From [Clostridium] leptum DSM 753 (GTDB lineage Bacteria > Bacillota > Clostridia > Oscillospirales > Acutalibacteraceae), in NCBI GenBank assembly GCA_000154345.1, contig DS480348.1, positions 248,001 through 312,000 of the forward strand: a stretch of 64,000 nucleotides of DNA. The letters run 5' to 3'. Below the pieces are notes generated by a model. The model ran no database searches. It had not been told where the DNA came from and was given only the letters and a program-made list of their open reading frames with translations. Positions 9,001-17,365 of this stretch are shown in pieces. The position numbers and the translations under genes are program-made. How positions within the stretch are numbered: the first letter of the stretch is position 1; each line of letters starts with the position of its first letter.

Positions 9001-9029
9001 TTGTCAAAGCTCCTTTTTTATTGTATACT
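9001..9029 (+). promoter_or_regulatory. Promoter for the phosphohexomutase gene
   Basis: TTGTCA at 9001-9006, 17-bp spacer, TATACT at 9024-9029. It sits 38 bp upstream of the start codon. Confidence 0.75.
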
Positions 9030-9067
9030 AAAGACAAATCCTTAAAACATAGACAGGAGAGATCAAA

Positions 9068-10588
9068 ATGGATAAATTCTGGAAACAGTTTAAAAGCGGC
9101 ACGGATATTAGAGGAGTAGCTTCAGAAGGCGTGGCGGGCCAGAAAATTAATCTGACCGATGAAGTGATGGAAAAGATTTCCGCTGGGTTTGTTTTGTGGC
9201 TTTCGAAAAAAGCGAATAAGCCTGCCGATCAGCTGATTATTTCCGTGGGGCATGACAGCCGGATTTCCGCTTCCCGCATCCAAGCGGCGGTGACCAGAGC
9301 GCTGGAGCCTGCCGGCGTAACAGTTTACGACTGCGGCCTAGCATCCACCCCGTCTATGTTTATGACTACCGTTGATCTGAAATGCGACGGGGCGGTGCAG
9401 ATTACGGCCAGCCACCATCCCTTTAACCGCAACGGCTTAAAGTTTTTTACCCCTGACGGAGGCTTAGAGAGCGATGATATTACCGCTCTGCTGGCCTTGG
9501 CTGAGAAAGGGGACAAGCCTGAAAATGTTCCCGGAGGCAGTGTGAAGCCGGTGGCCTACATGAGGGATTACGCCAAGCACCTGAGGGAGATCATCTGTAA
9601 GGGGGTAAACGCGGCGGATTATGACCATCCGCTGAAGGGCTTTCATATTGTAGTAGACGCAGGCAACGGAGCAGGCGGCTTTTACGCCAGCGACGTTTTG
9701 GAACCATTGGGAGCAGATGTCGCCGGAAGCCAGTTTTTAGATCCCGACGGTATGTTCCCAAACCATATTCCCAACCCGGAGAACGAGGAGGCAATGGCCT
9801 CGATCTGCGAGGCGGTGAAGGAACAAAAAGCGGATCTAGGTGTAATTTTCGATACCGATGTGGACCGCGGCGGCGCTGTGGACCATCAAGGAGAAGAAAT
9901 TAACCGGAACCGACTGGTGGCGGTGGCCTCCGCAATTGCTCTGGAGGGCAATGAGGGAGGAACCATTGTCACCGATTCGATCACCTCCAGCGGATTGAAG
10001 TCTTATATTGAGGAGACGTTGGGCGGAAAGCACCACCGTTTTAAGAGAGGCTACAAAAACGTCATCAACGAGGCGATTCGTCTCAATCAAGAAGGAATCA
10101 ACTGTCCTCTGGCAATTGAAACCTCCGGGCACGCGGCGCTGAGGGAGAATTATTTCCTGGATGACGGCGCATATCTGGTAACTAAGATCATTATTAAAAT
10201 GGCTCAGTTGAAAAAGGAAGGGAAGACGTTGGAGTCTCTGCTGGCGCCGCTGCAGGAGCCGAAGGAAAGCGTAGAGGTTCGCATGCCGATTTTAACCGAG
10301 GATTTCAGAGCCTGCGGCGAGCAGGTGATCTCTGGACTGGAAGCCTACGCCAAGGTTCACGATGGCTGGCAGATTGCTCCGGATAATCACGAGGGCATCC
10401 GGGTATCCTTTGGGAAAGACGAAGGCGACGGATGGTTTCTCCTGCGGCTCAGCGTCCATGACCCCATTATGCCTTTGAATATTGAGAGCGACGCCGTAGG
10501 CGGTGTGAAGCTTATCGCCGGCAAGCTGTACGATTACGTAAAGACTGTAGAAAATGTGGATATCTCCGCGCTGGAGAAAATCCTGTGA
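9068..10588 (+). CDS. Phosphoglucomutase/phosphomannomutase family protein
   Basis: 506 residues, four-domain alpha-D-phosphohexomutase. Visible motifs: the phosphoserine loop TASHHPFNRNG (Ser about 115), the Mg2+-binding loop DTDVDRGG (about 262-269), a sugar-binding loop ETSGHAAL, and a C-terminal phosphate-binding region (NHEGIRVSF). These enzymes interconvert hexose 1- and 6-phosphates via a 1,6-bisphosphate intermediate. The TASHHP loop and ETSGH in place of GEMSGH place it in a less studied subgroup, so glucose versus mannose preference cannot be read off. SD acaggagag precedes ATG 9068. In this window it would link galactose-derived glucose 1-phosphate to glycolysis. Confidence 0.93.
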   Translation: MDKFWKQFKSGTDIRGVASEGVAGQKINLTDEVMEKISAGFVLWLSKKANKPADQLIISVGHDSRISASRIQAAVTRALEPAGVTVYDCGLASTPSMFMTTVDLKCDGAVQITASHHPFNRNGLKFFTPDGGLESDDITALLALAEKGDKPENVPGGSVKPVAYMRDYAKHLREIICKGVNAADYDHPLKGFHIVVDAGNGAGGFYASDVLEPLGADVAGSQFLDPDGMFPNHIPNPENEEAMASICEAVKEQKADLGVIFDTDVDRGGAVDHQGEEINRNRLVAVASAIALEGNEGGTIVTDSITSSGLKSYIEETLGGKHHRFKRGYKNVINEAIRLNQEGINCPLAIETSGHAALRENYFLDDGAYLVTKIIIKMAQLKKEGKTLESLLAPLQEPKESVEVRMPILTEDFRACGEQVISGLEAYAKVHDGWQIAPDNHEGIRVSFGKDEGDGWFLLRLSVHDPIMPLNIESDAVGGVKLIAGKLYDYVKTVENVDISALEKIL

Positions 10589-10600
10589 GAAATTGAAAAA

Positions 10601-10634
10601 AGCCCGGGCGATGCGAAACAGCCTGAGCTTTTTT
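10601..10634 (+). terminator. Probable terminator after the phosphohexomutase gene
   Basis: Stem AGCCCGGGC/GCCTGAGCT with one mismatch and one G-T pair, followed by TTTTTT. Weaker than the next hairpin. Confidence 0.55.
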
Positions 10635-10746
10635 ATATCCTTGAAAAAAACCTCTAATGCCCATTTTTCCATAGTTGCTTTGTATGCGGGACAGGCTTTC
10701 TTTGATAGAACATGATAGAAATCAAAAAAGAGAATGAAGAGCAAAG

Positions 10747-10778
10747 AAAAAAGCACGAAGCTCGGCTTCGTGCTTTTT
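10747..10778. terminator. Bidirectional terminator between convergent genes
   Basis: Perfect stem AGCACGAAG/CTTCGTGCT (10752-10774), with A-run on the left and T-run on the right. It serves the phosphohexomutase on the plus strand and the alcohol dehydrogenase on the minus strand. Confidence 0.88.
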
Positions 10779-10829
10779 CGAGAGGAGAAAAATTTTGAAA
10801 AAAGCGAGGGGTTTTATACAAATAAAGGA

Positions 10830-12011
10830 TTAGAAATCAACCTTAGTGCCATAGTAGGTAGCCTTCAGAAGCTGCTCCATCTGGGCGGGAGTGATGCTTC
10901 TTGGGTTGGAGCCGGTGCAGGCGTCTCCAACAGCGTTGGCGGCTACCTCAGGCAGCTTCTCTAAGAACTCCGCCTCGTTGATGCCGAAGTCCTTCAGAGT
11001 CTTGGGAATATTCAGCTTTACATTGTAATCGTCGATCTTGGCGCACAAAGCGGCAACCAGCTCGTCGTCGGTATTGCCGGCAAGGCCGACAGATTTCGCG
11101 ATCGCGGCATAACGCTTCTTCGCAGTAGCGTCCTTAGCGTTGTACTGGATTACATAGGGCAGATAGATGGCGTTGGCGCAGCCGTGCGGAATATGTCCAG
11201 TGCTGTAAGCGGCTCCCGTCTTGTGAGCCATCGAATGAACGATGCCCAGCAGAGCGTTGGAGAAGGCCATACCGGCCAGGCACTGGGCATAGTGCATCTG
11301 CTCTCTGGCAGCCATGTTGCCATTATAGGAATCCGGCAGATATTCAAATACCATGCTGATGGCTTTCAAAGCCAGAGGGTCGGTGAAAGGAGAATTTAAG
11401 GTGGAAACATAGGCTTCAATCGCATGGGTCAAAGCATCCATACCAGTATGAGCAGTCAGCTTGGGAGGCATGGTCTCGGCCAAATCAGGATCAACGATAG
11501 CAACATCAGGAGTGATATTGAAGTCAGCCAGAGGATATTTAATGCCCTTGTGATAATCGGTAATTACGGAGAACGCGGTCACCTCGGTGGCAGTGCCGGA
11601 GGTGGAAGGAATCGCCAGGAATTTCGCTTTCTGACGCAGAGTGGGGAATCCAAAAGGAGTGATCAGGTCTTCAAACTTAGTGTCCGGATACTCATAAAAA
11701 GCCCACATAGCCTTCGCGGCGTCAATCGGAGAACCGCCGCCGATAGAAACGATCCAGTCAGGCTGGAATTCCTGCATGGCCTTGGCGCCCTTCATAACGG
11801 TTTCTACAGACGGATCAGGCTCAACGCCTTCGAACAGCATAGTTTCAATGCCGGCCTCGTGCAGATTGTTGACAACCTTGTCTAAAAAGCCGAAACGCTT
11901 CATAGAACCGCCGCCAACCACGACGATAGCCTTTTTGCCCTTCAGGTTTTTCAATTCGTCGATGGAGCCTTTACCATAATAGATGTCTCTGGGAAGTGTG
12001 AATCTTGACAT
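10830..12011 (-). CDS. Iron-containing alcohol dehydrogenase
   Basis: 393 residues, group III metal-dependent dehydrogenase. NAD(P) loop GGGSPIDAAK, second nucleotide-binding stretch PSTSGTATEVT, and metal-binding Asp/His positions in TGMDALTHAIEAY, GIVHSMAHKTGAAY and IPHGCANA. Closest in character to butanol/1-propanol dehydrogenases that reduce aldehydes with NAD(P)H at the end of fermentation. ATG 12011 follows SD AGGAGGC. The promoter is overlapped by two Rex-box-like palindromes (12050-12067 and 12095-12112), as expected for a fermentation gene repressed when NADH is low. Codon use is strongly biased, consistent with high expression. Confidence 0.95.
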   Translation of the reverse strand: MSRFTLPRDIYYGKGSIDELKNLKGKKAIVVVGGGSMKRFGFLDKVVNNLHEAGIETMLFEGVEPDPSVETVMKGAKAMQEFQPDWIVSIGGGSPIDAAKAMWAFYEYPDTKFEDLITPFGFPTLRQKAKFLAIPSTSGTATEVTAFSVITDYHKGIKYPLADFNITPDVAIVDPDLAETMPPKLTAHTGMDALTHAIEAYVSTLNSPFTDPLALKAISMVFEYLPDSYNGNMAAREQMHYAQCLAGMAFSNALLGIVHSMAHKTGAAYSTGHIPHGCANAIYLPYVIQYNAKDATAKKRYAAIAKSVGLAGNTDDELVAALCAKIDDYNVKLNIPKTLKDFGINEAEFLEKLPEVAANAVGDACTGSNPRSITPAQMEQLLKATYYGTKVDF

Positions 12012-12049
12012 AAAAAAGCCTCCTGTTTTGTAAAGATTGCTAATTGTGT

Positions 12050-12067
12050 TTGTGAATTTAATAACAA
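12050..12067. promoter_or_regulatory. Rex-box-like palindrome, downstream site
   Basis: TTGTGAATTTAATAACAA matches the Rex consensus TTGTTAANNNNTTAACAA at 12 of 14 fixed positions. It lies just downstream of the predicted transcription start of the alcohol dehydrogenase gene. Confidence 0.6.
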
Positions 12068-12083
12068 TCTTTTTGATGGTTTT

Positions 12084-12112
12084 ATCTTACCACTTTGATA
12101 AAAAAGTATCAA
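12084..12112 (-). promoter_or_regulatory. Alcohol dehydrogenase promoter with overlapping palindrome
   Basis: On the minus strand: TTGATA (12112-12107), 17-bp spacer, TAAGAT (12089-12084). The -35 hexamer is one arm of the palindrome TTGATAAAAAAGTATCAA (12095-12112), which matches the Rex consensus at 11 of 14 fixed positions. A repressor bound here would cover the -35 region. Confidence 0.6.
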
Positions 12113-12202
12113 TATGATAATTGCACAATCATAATAAATTTTTTTGTATATATTATCGAAAAAGAAAAAATCTGAAAGAAGGTGGCTGTTTTTTGATGGC
12201 TA

Positions 12203-12211
12203 TGATATAAT
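12203..12211 (+). promoter_or_regulatory. Possible extended -10 promoter for exonuclease III gene
   Basis: TGATATAAT, a TG-extended consensus -10, without a good -35. It lies 67 bp upstream of ATG 12278. Confidence 0.45.
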
Positions 12212-12277
12212 AATTCTGTTTTCTATAGCTATTGAGAGATTTCTATGAATTATGAGCATGAAAAAGGAGATTATCCT

Positions 12278-13030
12278 ATGAGATTTATTTCTTGGAATGT
12301 AAATGGCTTGAGGGCTTGTTTGACAAAAGGATTCCCTGAATTTTTTCAGCAGATCGACGCTGATATTTTTTGCCTGCAGGAAACCAAACTGCAGCAAGGG
12401 CAGGTGGAGATGGTTCTTCCGGGATACCGCCAATATTGGAACAGTGCTGTCAAAAAAGGCTACAGCGGTACCGCTGTGTTTTCGAAAAAGGAGCCTTTGT
12501 CTGTAAGCTATGGATTAGGAATTGAGGAGCATGACCAGGAGGGACGGGTCATCACCCTGGAATTTCCAGCTTTTTATTTGACTACAGTATATACGCCCAA
12601 TTCTCAGGAAGGATTAAAGAGGCTTTCCTATCGTATGGAGTGGGAGGATGCTTTCCGGGATTATCTTAAGGGCTTGGACTCAAAAAAGCCGGTGGTAGTC
12701 TGCGGGGATATGAACGTGGCCCATCAGGAGATTGACCTGAAAAACCCGAAAACCAACCGCAAAAACGCTGGCTTTACCGATGAGGAAAGAGAACGCTTTT
12801 CCCAGCTGCTGGCAGCGGGGTTCATTGATTCCTACCGTAGCTTGTATCCGGAAAAAATCGAGTATTCCTGGTGGTCTTACCGCTTCAACGCCAGAAAAAA
12901 CAATGCGGGATGGCGCATTGACTATTTTCTGGTCAGCGACCGGATCGGCGGGCGGATTCAGGACGCCAAAATTCACACTCAGGTAATGGGCAGCGACCAT
13001 TGTCCAGTTGAACTGGACTTAGACATTTGA
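12278..13030 (+). CDS. exoA: Exodeoxyribonuclease III (AP endonuclease)
   Basis: 250 residues of the Xth/ExoA family. Motifs: SWNVNGLRA, CLQETKL (metal Glu), YTPNS, CGDMNVAH (catalytic Asp/Asn), WRIDYFLV and GSDHCPV (catalytic Asp-His). It cleaves at abasic sites and degrades 3' ends in base excision repair. ATG 12278 has an aaaaaggaga SD; an in-frame upstream ATG at 12245 lacks one. Divergent from the alcohol dehydrogenase; the two share a 266-bp control region. Confidence 0.96.
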   Translation: MRFISWNVNGLRACLTKGFPEFFQQIDADIFCLQETKLQQGQVEMVLPGYRQYWNSAVKKGYSGTAVFSKKEPLSVSYGLGIEEHDQEGRVITLEFPAFYLTTVYTPNSQEGLKRLSYRMEWEDAFRDYLKGLDSKKPVVVCGDMNVAHQEIDLKNPKTNRKNAGFTDEERERFSQLLAAGFIDSYRSLYPEKIEYSWWSYRFNARKNNAGWRIDYFLVSDRIGGRIQDAKIHTQVMGSDHCPVELDLDI

Positions 13031-13123
13031 AAGAGATAAAAAGTTAAAAACAGAAATAAAGTGATTCGTCCCTTTGACCTGCTTGTCCTCAATGCTTTAC
13101 GATACTTTAAAACACTTTCTCTT

Positions 13124-13152
13124 TTGACAATGAAGTCTGTCTGTGGTAAGCT
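13124..13152 (+). promoter_or_regulatory. Possible promoter for the small membrane protein gene
   Basis: TTGACA at 13124-13129, 17-bp spacer, TAAGCT at 13147-13152. A second -10-like TATAAT lies at 13161-13166. Confidence 0.5.
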
Positions 13153-13217
13153 GAAAACATTATAATTGGAGAATTTACTGAAGAGATTGAACGCTGCAAA
13201 GCTGCGGAGGTGCTTTG

Positions 13218-13535
13218 ATGGATAACAGAGTAAAGGCCGCTTTTTCCTATGTGTTCGGCTGGATTACCGGAATTATTTTTTTGGCCATTGAAAAAGAGGA
13301 TGAATTTGTACGGAAAAGCGCAGCACAGTCCTTTGTGCTGAGCCTTTTTCTGCTGGCGTGCAACCTTTTGGTGTTCTGGATTCCCATTGCGGGGCCGGTG
13401 CTGTCCGGCTGTATTGGCTTCGGCGGCTTCCTGCTGTGGATCATCCTCATCGTGAAAGCGGTTCAAAACGTTTATTTTCGCTTGCCGGTCATCAGTACGC
13501 TTTCTGAAAATTATGTGATGCGGTGGTTTTTGTAA
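13218..13535 (+). CDS. Small DUF4870-like membrane protein
   Basis: 105 residues with an amphipathic start, a membrane segment (VFGWITGIIFLAI), the conserved charged loop EKEDEFVRKSAAQS, and two further membrane segments. The KEDEFVRKSAAQ block is the hallmark of DUF4870/Tic20-like small proteins, whose role is unknown. ATG 13218 follows SD gcggagg; the TTG immediately before it is not needed. Followed by the terminator at 13582-13624. Confidence 0.82.
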   Translation: MDNRVKAAFSYVFGWITGIIFLAIEKEDEFVRKSAAQSFVLSLFLLACNLLVFWIPIAGPVLSGCIGFGGFLLWIILIVKAVQNVYFRLPVISTLSENYVMRWFL

Positions 13536-13581
13536 GAATGATTGCTCGGGTTTTCTTAAAAGCAATAGGAAAACGAGCGGA

Positions 13582-13624
13582 AAGAGGCTGTTTCTGAAAC
13601 ATCTTTCAGAAACAGCCTCTTTTC
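13582..13624 (+). terminator. Intrinsic terminator
   Basis: Perfect 16-bp stem GAGGCTGTTTCTGAAA/TTTCAGAAACAGCCTC with a 4-nt loop and TTTT tail. Confidence 0.88.
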
Positions 13625-14030
13625 ATAAGCCTATTGACCCGTGAATTGGCAGAAATCCATTCTATCCGCCCAATTACTATCTAACATTACAGCTAAGCTC
13701 TATGTTGAAAAGCTTAAAGGCTGTAAAAGAAAAAGTATCGGAAAAATGGCGGCCAGAGGGAAAAACAGAACTGCCGTTTGTTCTGGGGTTTCGGAAAAAG
13801 TAATTCGGCGGCTTTCATGCGGGTTGTATTAAGATTTTCTAAAATACCGTTCTTTTTTATCAATTTCTGCGTTAAGTGAACATTCTGTGATGGTTCTGTC
13901 AAAATCCTTAGGTTTTGCTGGTTTGTTCATAAAATGTTAACATTTTCTAGACATCTTTCGTCTAATATAAATAAGGAATAAACGGCGGAACAGCGTTCCG
14001 TTGTTGAAATAGTGAGGAGTTGAAACGCAG
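13625..14030. other. Intergenic leader of the ABC-2 operon
   Basis: AT-rich 400 bp without recognised genes. A short palindrome CGGAACAGCGTTCCG lies at about 13985-13999, about 30 bp before the start codon. A -10-like TAATATAAA is near 13964, with no clear -35. Confidence 0.4.
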
Positions 14031-15119
14031 ATGATAGAGGTAAAGAACCTCAAAAAGCGGTATGGCAATAAGCTGGCTGTCAACGATGTCAGCTTTACCG
14101 TGGAAAATGGGGAAATTCTGGGCTTCCTGGGGCCGAACGGCGCGGGCAAGTCAACCACGATGAACATCATTACCGGCTACCTGTCTTCCACAGAGGGCAC
14201 GGTGACGATCGATGGCTGTGAAATTTTAGAGGATCCCATTGGGGCGAAGTCAAAGATTGGCTATCTTCCAGAATTTCCGCCCTTGTATCCGGATATGACT
14301 GTAATCAAATATCTGGAATTTATGTACGATCTGAAAAAGGTAAAGCTTCCGAAAAAGGCTCACATTGCCGAGGTCTGCGATCTGGTGAAGATCACCCATG
14401 TGAAGGACCGCGTCATTAAGAACCTTTCCAAGGGCTATAAGCAGCGTGTCGGGCTGGCCCAGGCCCTTTTGGGCAACCCGGAGCTGCTGATTCTGGACGA
14501 GCCGACGGTAGGCCTGGACCCCAAACAGATCATTGAGATCAGAAATCTGATTAAAAGCTTAGGCAAAAAGCATACAGTAATTCTGTCCTCCCACGTTTTG
14601 CCGGAGGTACAGGCGACCTGCGACCGGGTGATTGTTATTAATAAAGGAAGTATCGTTGCTGACGATACCCCCGAGAATCTGTCTAAGAAGCTGACTGGTG
14701 AGCACAAGCTGGTGGTTCGCATCGACGGCAGAGAGCAGGAGGTCTACAGCACCCTAAGAGCCATCGACGGTATGATCGCGGTGACCAAAGACGGCGAGAA
14801 GGAACCCGGTGTTTATGAGTATACCATTGAGGCCAAACCGGATATGGATATCCGCCGCCCGCTGTTCCGTGCCATGGCGAAAAGGGATTTCCCGATCCTG
14901 GCCATTCGCAATGCGGAGCTTACCCTGGAAGACATCTTCCTCCAGTTAACTGACGAAAATCAGAATCGCACCTCGGTTCGTTCTATGCTGGCAGAGGATA
15001 CGGTTCTAACGGAAGACAGCGGTGCTGATTTAAAGAGCGTTGCCAGAGCGGTTGTGGAAGCTCAAAATACGGAGACTGGCAGCGAGGATGCGACTGAGAA
15101 CGGGGGCGAAGACCAATGA
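14031..15119 (+). CDS. ABC transporter ATPase, GldA-like
   Basis: 362 residues. Walker A GPNGAGKST, signature LSKGYKQRVGLAQAL, Walker B LLILDEPTVGLD, H-loop LSSHVLPE, then the C-terminal regulatory region typical of ABC-2 ATPases (to about residue 310). A further acidic tail of about 50 residues (ending ENGGEDQ) is extra. First gene of a four-gene operon; its stop overlaps the next start by ATGA. GldA-type systems are known from Bacteroidetes gliding, but the same gene set is common in non-motile Clostridia, where the cargo is unknown. Confidence 0.94.
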   Translation: MIEVKNLKKRYGNKLAVNDVSFTVENGEILGFLGPNGAGKSTTMNIITGYLSSTEGTVTIDGCEILEDPIGAKSKIGYLPEFPPLYPDMTVIKYLEFMYDLKKVKLPKKAHIAEVCDLVKITHVKDRVIKNLSKGYKQRVGLAQALLGNPELLILDEPTVGLDPKQIIEIRNLIKSLGKKHTVILSSHVLPEVQATCDRVIVINKGSIVADDTPENLSKKLTGEHKLVVRIDGREQEVYSTLRAIDGMIAVTKDGEKEPGVYEYTIEAKPDMDIRRPLFRAMAKRDFPILAIRNAELTLEDIFLQLTDENQNRTSVRSMLAEDTVLTEDSGADLKSVARAVVEAQNTETGSEDATENGGEDQ

Positions 15120-15820
15120 GCGCAGTAATGAAGAGGGAATTGAATTCCTATTTTTCTTCCGCAATCGGATATATTTTTATTGCGGTATTCTATGTGTTTG
15201 CAGGTTTTTACTTTTTTGCGACCTGCTTATTAAGCGGCTATTCTACCTTAAGCTATGTTTTTAGCAATATGTTTGCCATTGCAGTTTTTCTTGTGCCGGT
15301 ATTGACCATGCGCCTGTGGAGTGAGGAAAAGAAGCAGAAAACTGACCAAGCGCTGTTTACCGCGCCGGTAAAGCTGCTGCCCATTGTGCTGGGAAAATAT
15401 TTTGCGGCGCTGATTATATATGCCATCAGCCTTGCGATTTTCCTTGTTTTCGGTCTGGTAATCTCTTGCTTTGTCACCCCTGAGTGGTCCGTTATCATAG
15501 GTAATCTGATCGGCCTGTTTTTGCTGGGAGCGGCTTTAATCGCCATTGGCATGTTCCTTTCTTCCTTGACGGAAAATCAGGTGATCGCCGCGGTCTCCGG
15601 CTTTGCCGTAGGCCTGGTCATTATGATGCTGGACTCTATCGGTTCTTTGTTCAGCAATACATTTTTGGTGTCCATTTTTACGAACCTTTCCTTTAACGCT
15701 CACTACACCAACTTTACGACTGGTTTGCTGAATTTTGTTGACGTTATTTTCTTCTTGAGCGTGATCTCGGTCTTTGTGTTCTTGACTGTCCGCGTCTTCG
15801 AGAAGAAGAGATGGAGCTAA
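15116..15820 (+). CDS. ABC-2 type permease, GldF-like
   Basis: 234 residues with six hydrophobic segments. The conserved sequence LWSEEKKQKTDQALFTAPVKLLPIVLGKYF follows the second segment, as in GldF/ABC-2 permeases of copper (NosY) and gliding type. It is translationally coupled to the ATPase (ATGA overlap) and followed 16 bp later by the GldG-like gene. Forms the membrane channel of the transporter. Confidence 0.92.
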   Translation: MSAVMKRELNSYFSSAIGYIFIAVFYVFAGFYFFATCLLSGYSTLSYVFSNMFAIAVFLVPVLTMRLWSEEKKQKTDQALFTAPVKLLPIVLGKYFAALIIYAISLAIFLVFGLVISCFVTPEWSVIIGNLIGLFLLGAALIAIGMFLSSLTENQVIAAVSGFAVGLVIMMLDSIGSLFSNTFLVSIFTNLSFNAHYTNFTTGLLNFVDVIFFLSVISVFVFLTVRVFEKKRWS

Positions 15821-15836
15821 AGGGAGGTGCTGTGAA

Positions 15837-17363
15837 ATGAATCTGAAGAAAAAAGAGAAGGAGCAGGCGGCGCCGGAAAAAAATTTGGAGCCTGCTGCGG
15901 TAGCCGGCAAGCCTGCTAAGAAAAATATATTTAAAAGCAGAAAATTTAAATACGGCGGTATCGCTACGGTAATCACGATCCTGTTTATCGTGGTGGTGAT
16001 CGTCATCAATATGATTATGGGGGTTCTGGACTCCAAAGTGGTCATGGAAGTGGACCTGACTCCCAATCAGGTTTACGGACTGACCCAGGAATCTATCGAC
16101 TTTGTCCAGGGACTGGATAAGGATGTGGAAATCAACATCCTGAACAGCAAGGATTCCTTTGAAAGCGGCGGCCAGTATTATGTGCAGGCTGCGGCTATCA
16201 TCGAAAACTACAGTAAATATTCCAGCCGGGTAACGGTGAATTATGTGGATCTGGTAAAGAATCCTACCTTTGCCGCTAACTATGAAGATGAGAATATCGC
16301 CTCGAACGACGTTTTGATTAAATGCGGCGAAAAGCATAAGCTGGTGAAATCCAGCGAATTATTCAACAGCGAGATGAGCTATAGTACCTTCAGTTATGTG
16401 GTCACTTCCTCCAAAGCGGAGCAAAGCGTGACTTCCGCCATGGTAAATGTCACCAGCGACGAGATTACCAAGGTGGCTATTCTGACGGGCTACGACGAGG
16501 CGGATTACTCCAGCCTGACCTCCATGCTCACCAGCAATAATTTCGACGTGCAGGAGGTCAACATTACAACGGATGAGATCCCCGAGGACGCCAAGCTGGC
16601 GGTTATTTTTGCTCCTGGCAGGGATTATGACCAGAGCTCTCTTAAGAAGCTGGATACCTTCCTGAGCAATAACGAAAAGCTGGGAAAATCTCTGGTGTTC
16701 GTTCCTAATACACAGCCGGATCAAATTCCCGAACTGAATTCCTTCCTGGAAGAGTGGGGCATGAGTGTTGGAAGCGGCGTAATGTTTGAACTGAGCACCG
16801 ACCACTTGTACAACAATACCACTCCTTTCTGGTCGGCCGCGGAATATGTAGATGAGGATTATTCCTCTGTGATTACCAATAAGAGCATCCCGGTGTCCGT
16901 TATGCAGAGCAGGCCCATCGAGATTCTTAAGGAAAGCGAGTCTATCAAGGTCCTTTTGGAATCCACGGAAAATTCCGGAATTTATCCAGTGGACGCGGCC
17001 GAAGGCTGGCAGCCTGAGGAGAGCGACCTGACAGGGCCGATTACCCTGGCGGCGGTATCCACAAAGCAGGTTTCCGGTGTGGATGACGTTTCTAATGTGG
17101 CGGTAGTCGGTTCTGCGGCGGCGTTTGCCAGCAGCCTCTTATCTTCTACCTCTGTGAACAACTCCGCTTACTTTATCAATATGTTCAATACCTTAGCGGA
17201 GCGTGAAGATACGGTTCTGATCGAGGCCAAGACTTTAGGCGGCGCTACCATGAGTGTTACGACCAATGTGTCGATCCCCCTGGGCGTGGTATTTACTATC
17301 GTGCTGCCCTTGCTCATTCTGGTAACAGGCCTGGTGATCTGGATTCGTAGGAGGAATCGCTAA
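15837..17363 (+). CDS. GldG-like ABC transporter auxiliary protein
   Basis: 508 residues. Basic cytoplasmic N-terminus rich in K and A (about 45 residues), a membrane helix (IATVITILFIVVVIVINMIM), an extracytoplasmic ABC_transp_aux-type domain (LTPNQVYGLTQESIDFVQGL and onward), and a C-terminal helix followed by IRRRNR. The motif 'Lx(3-4)N..Y.L' after the first helix is characteristic of GldG. It probably acts as an external partner of the permease. SD gggaggtg precedes ATG 15837. Confidence 0.9.
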   Translation: MNLKKKEKEQAAPEKNLEPAAVAGKPAKKNIFKSRKFKYGGIATVITILFIVVVIVINMIMGVLDSKVVMEVDLTPNQVYGLTQESIDFVQGLDKDVEINILNSKDSFESGGQYYVQAAAIIENYSKYSSRVTVNYVDLVKNPTFAANYEDENIASNDVLIKCGEKHKLVKSSELFNSEMSYSTFSYVVTSSKAEQSVTSAMVNVTSDEITKVAILTGYDEADYSSLTSMLTSNNFDVQEVNITTDEIPEDAKLAVIFAPGRDYDQSSLKKLDTFLSNNEKLGKSLVFVPNTQPDQIPELNSFLEEWGMSVGSGVMFELSTDHLYNNTTPFWSAAEYVDEDYSSVITNKSIPVSVMQSRPIEILKESESIKVLLESTENSGIYPVDAAEGWQPEESDLTGPITLAAVSTKQVSGVDDVSNVAVVGSAAAFASSLLSSTSVNNSAYFINMFNTLAEREDTVLIEAKTLGGATMSVTTNVSIPLGVVFTIVLPLLILVTGLVIWIRRRNR

Positions 17364-17365
17364 GG

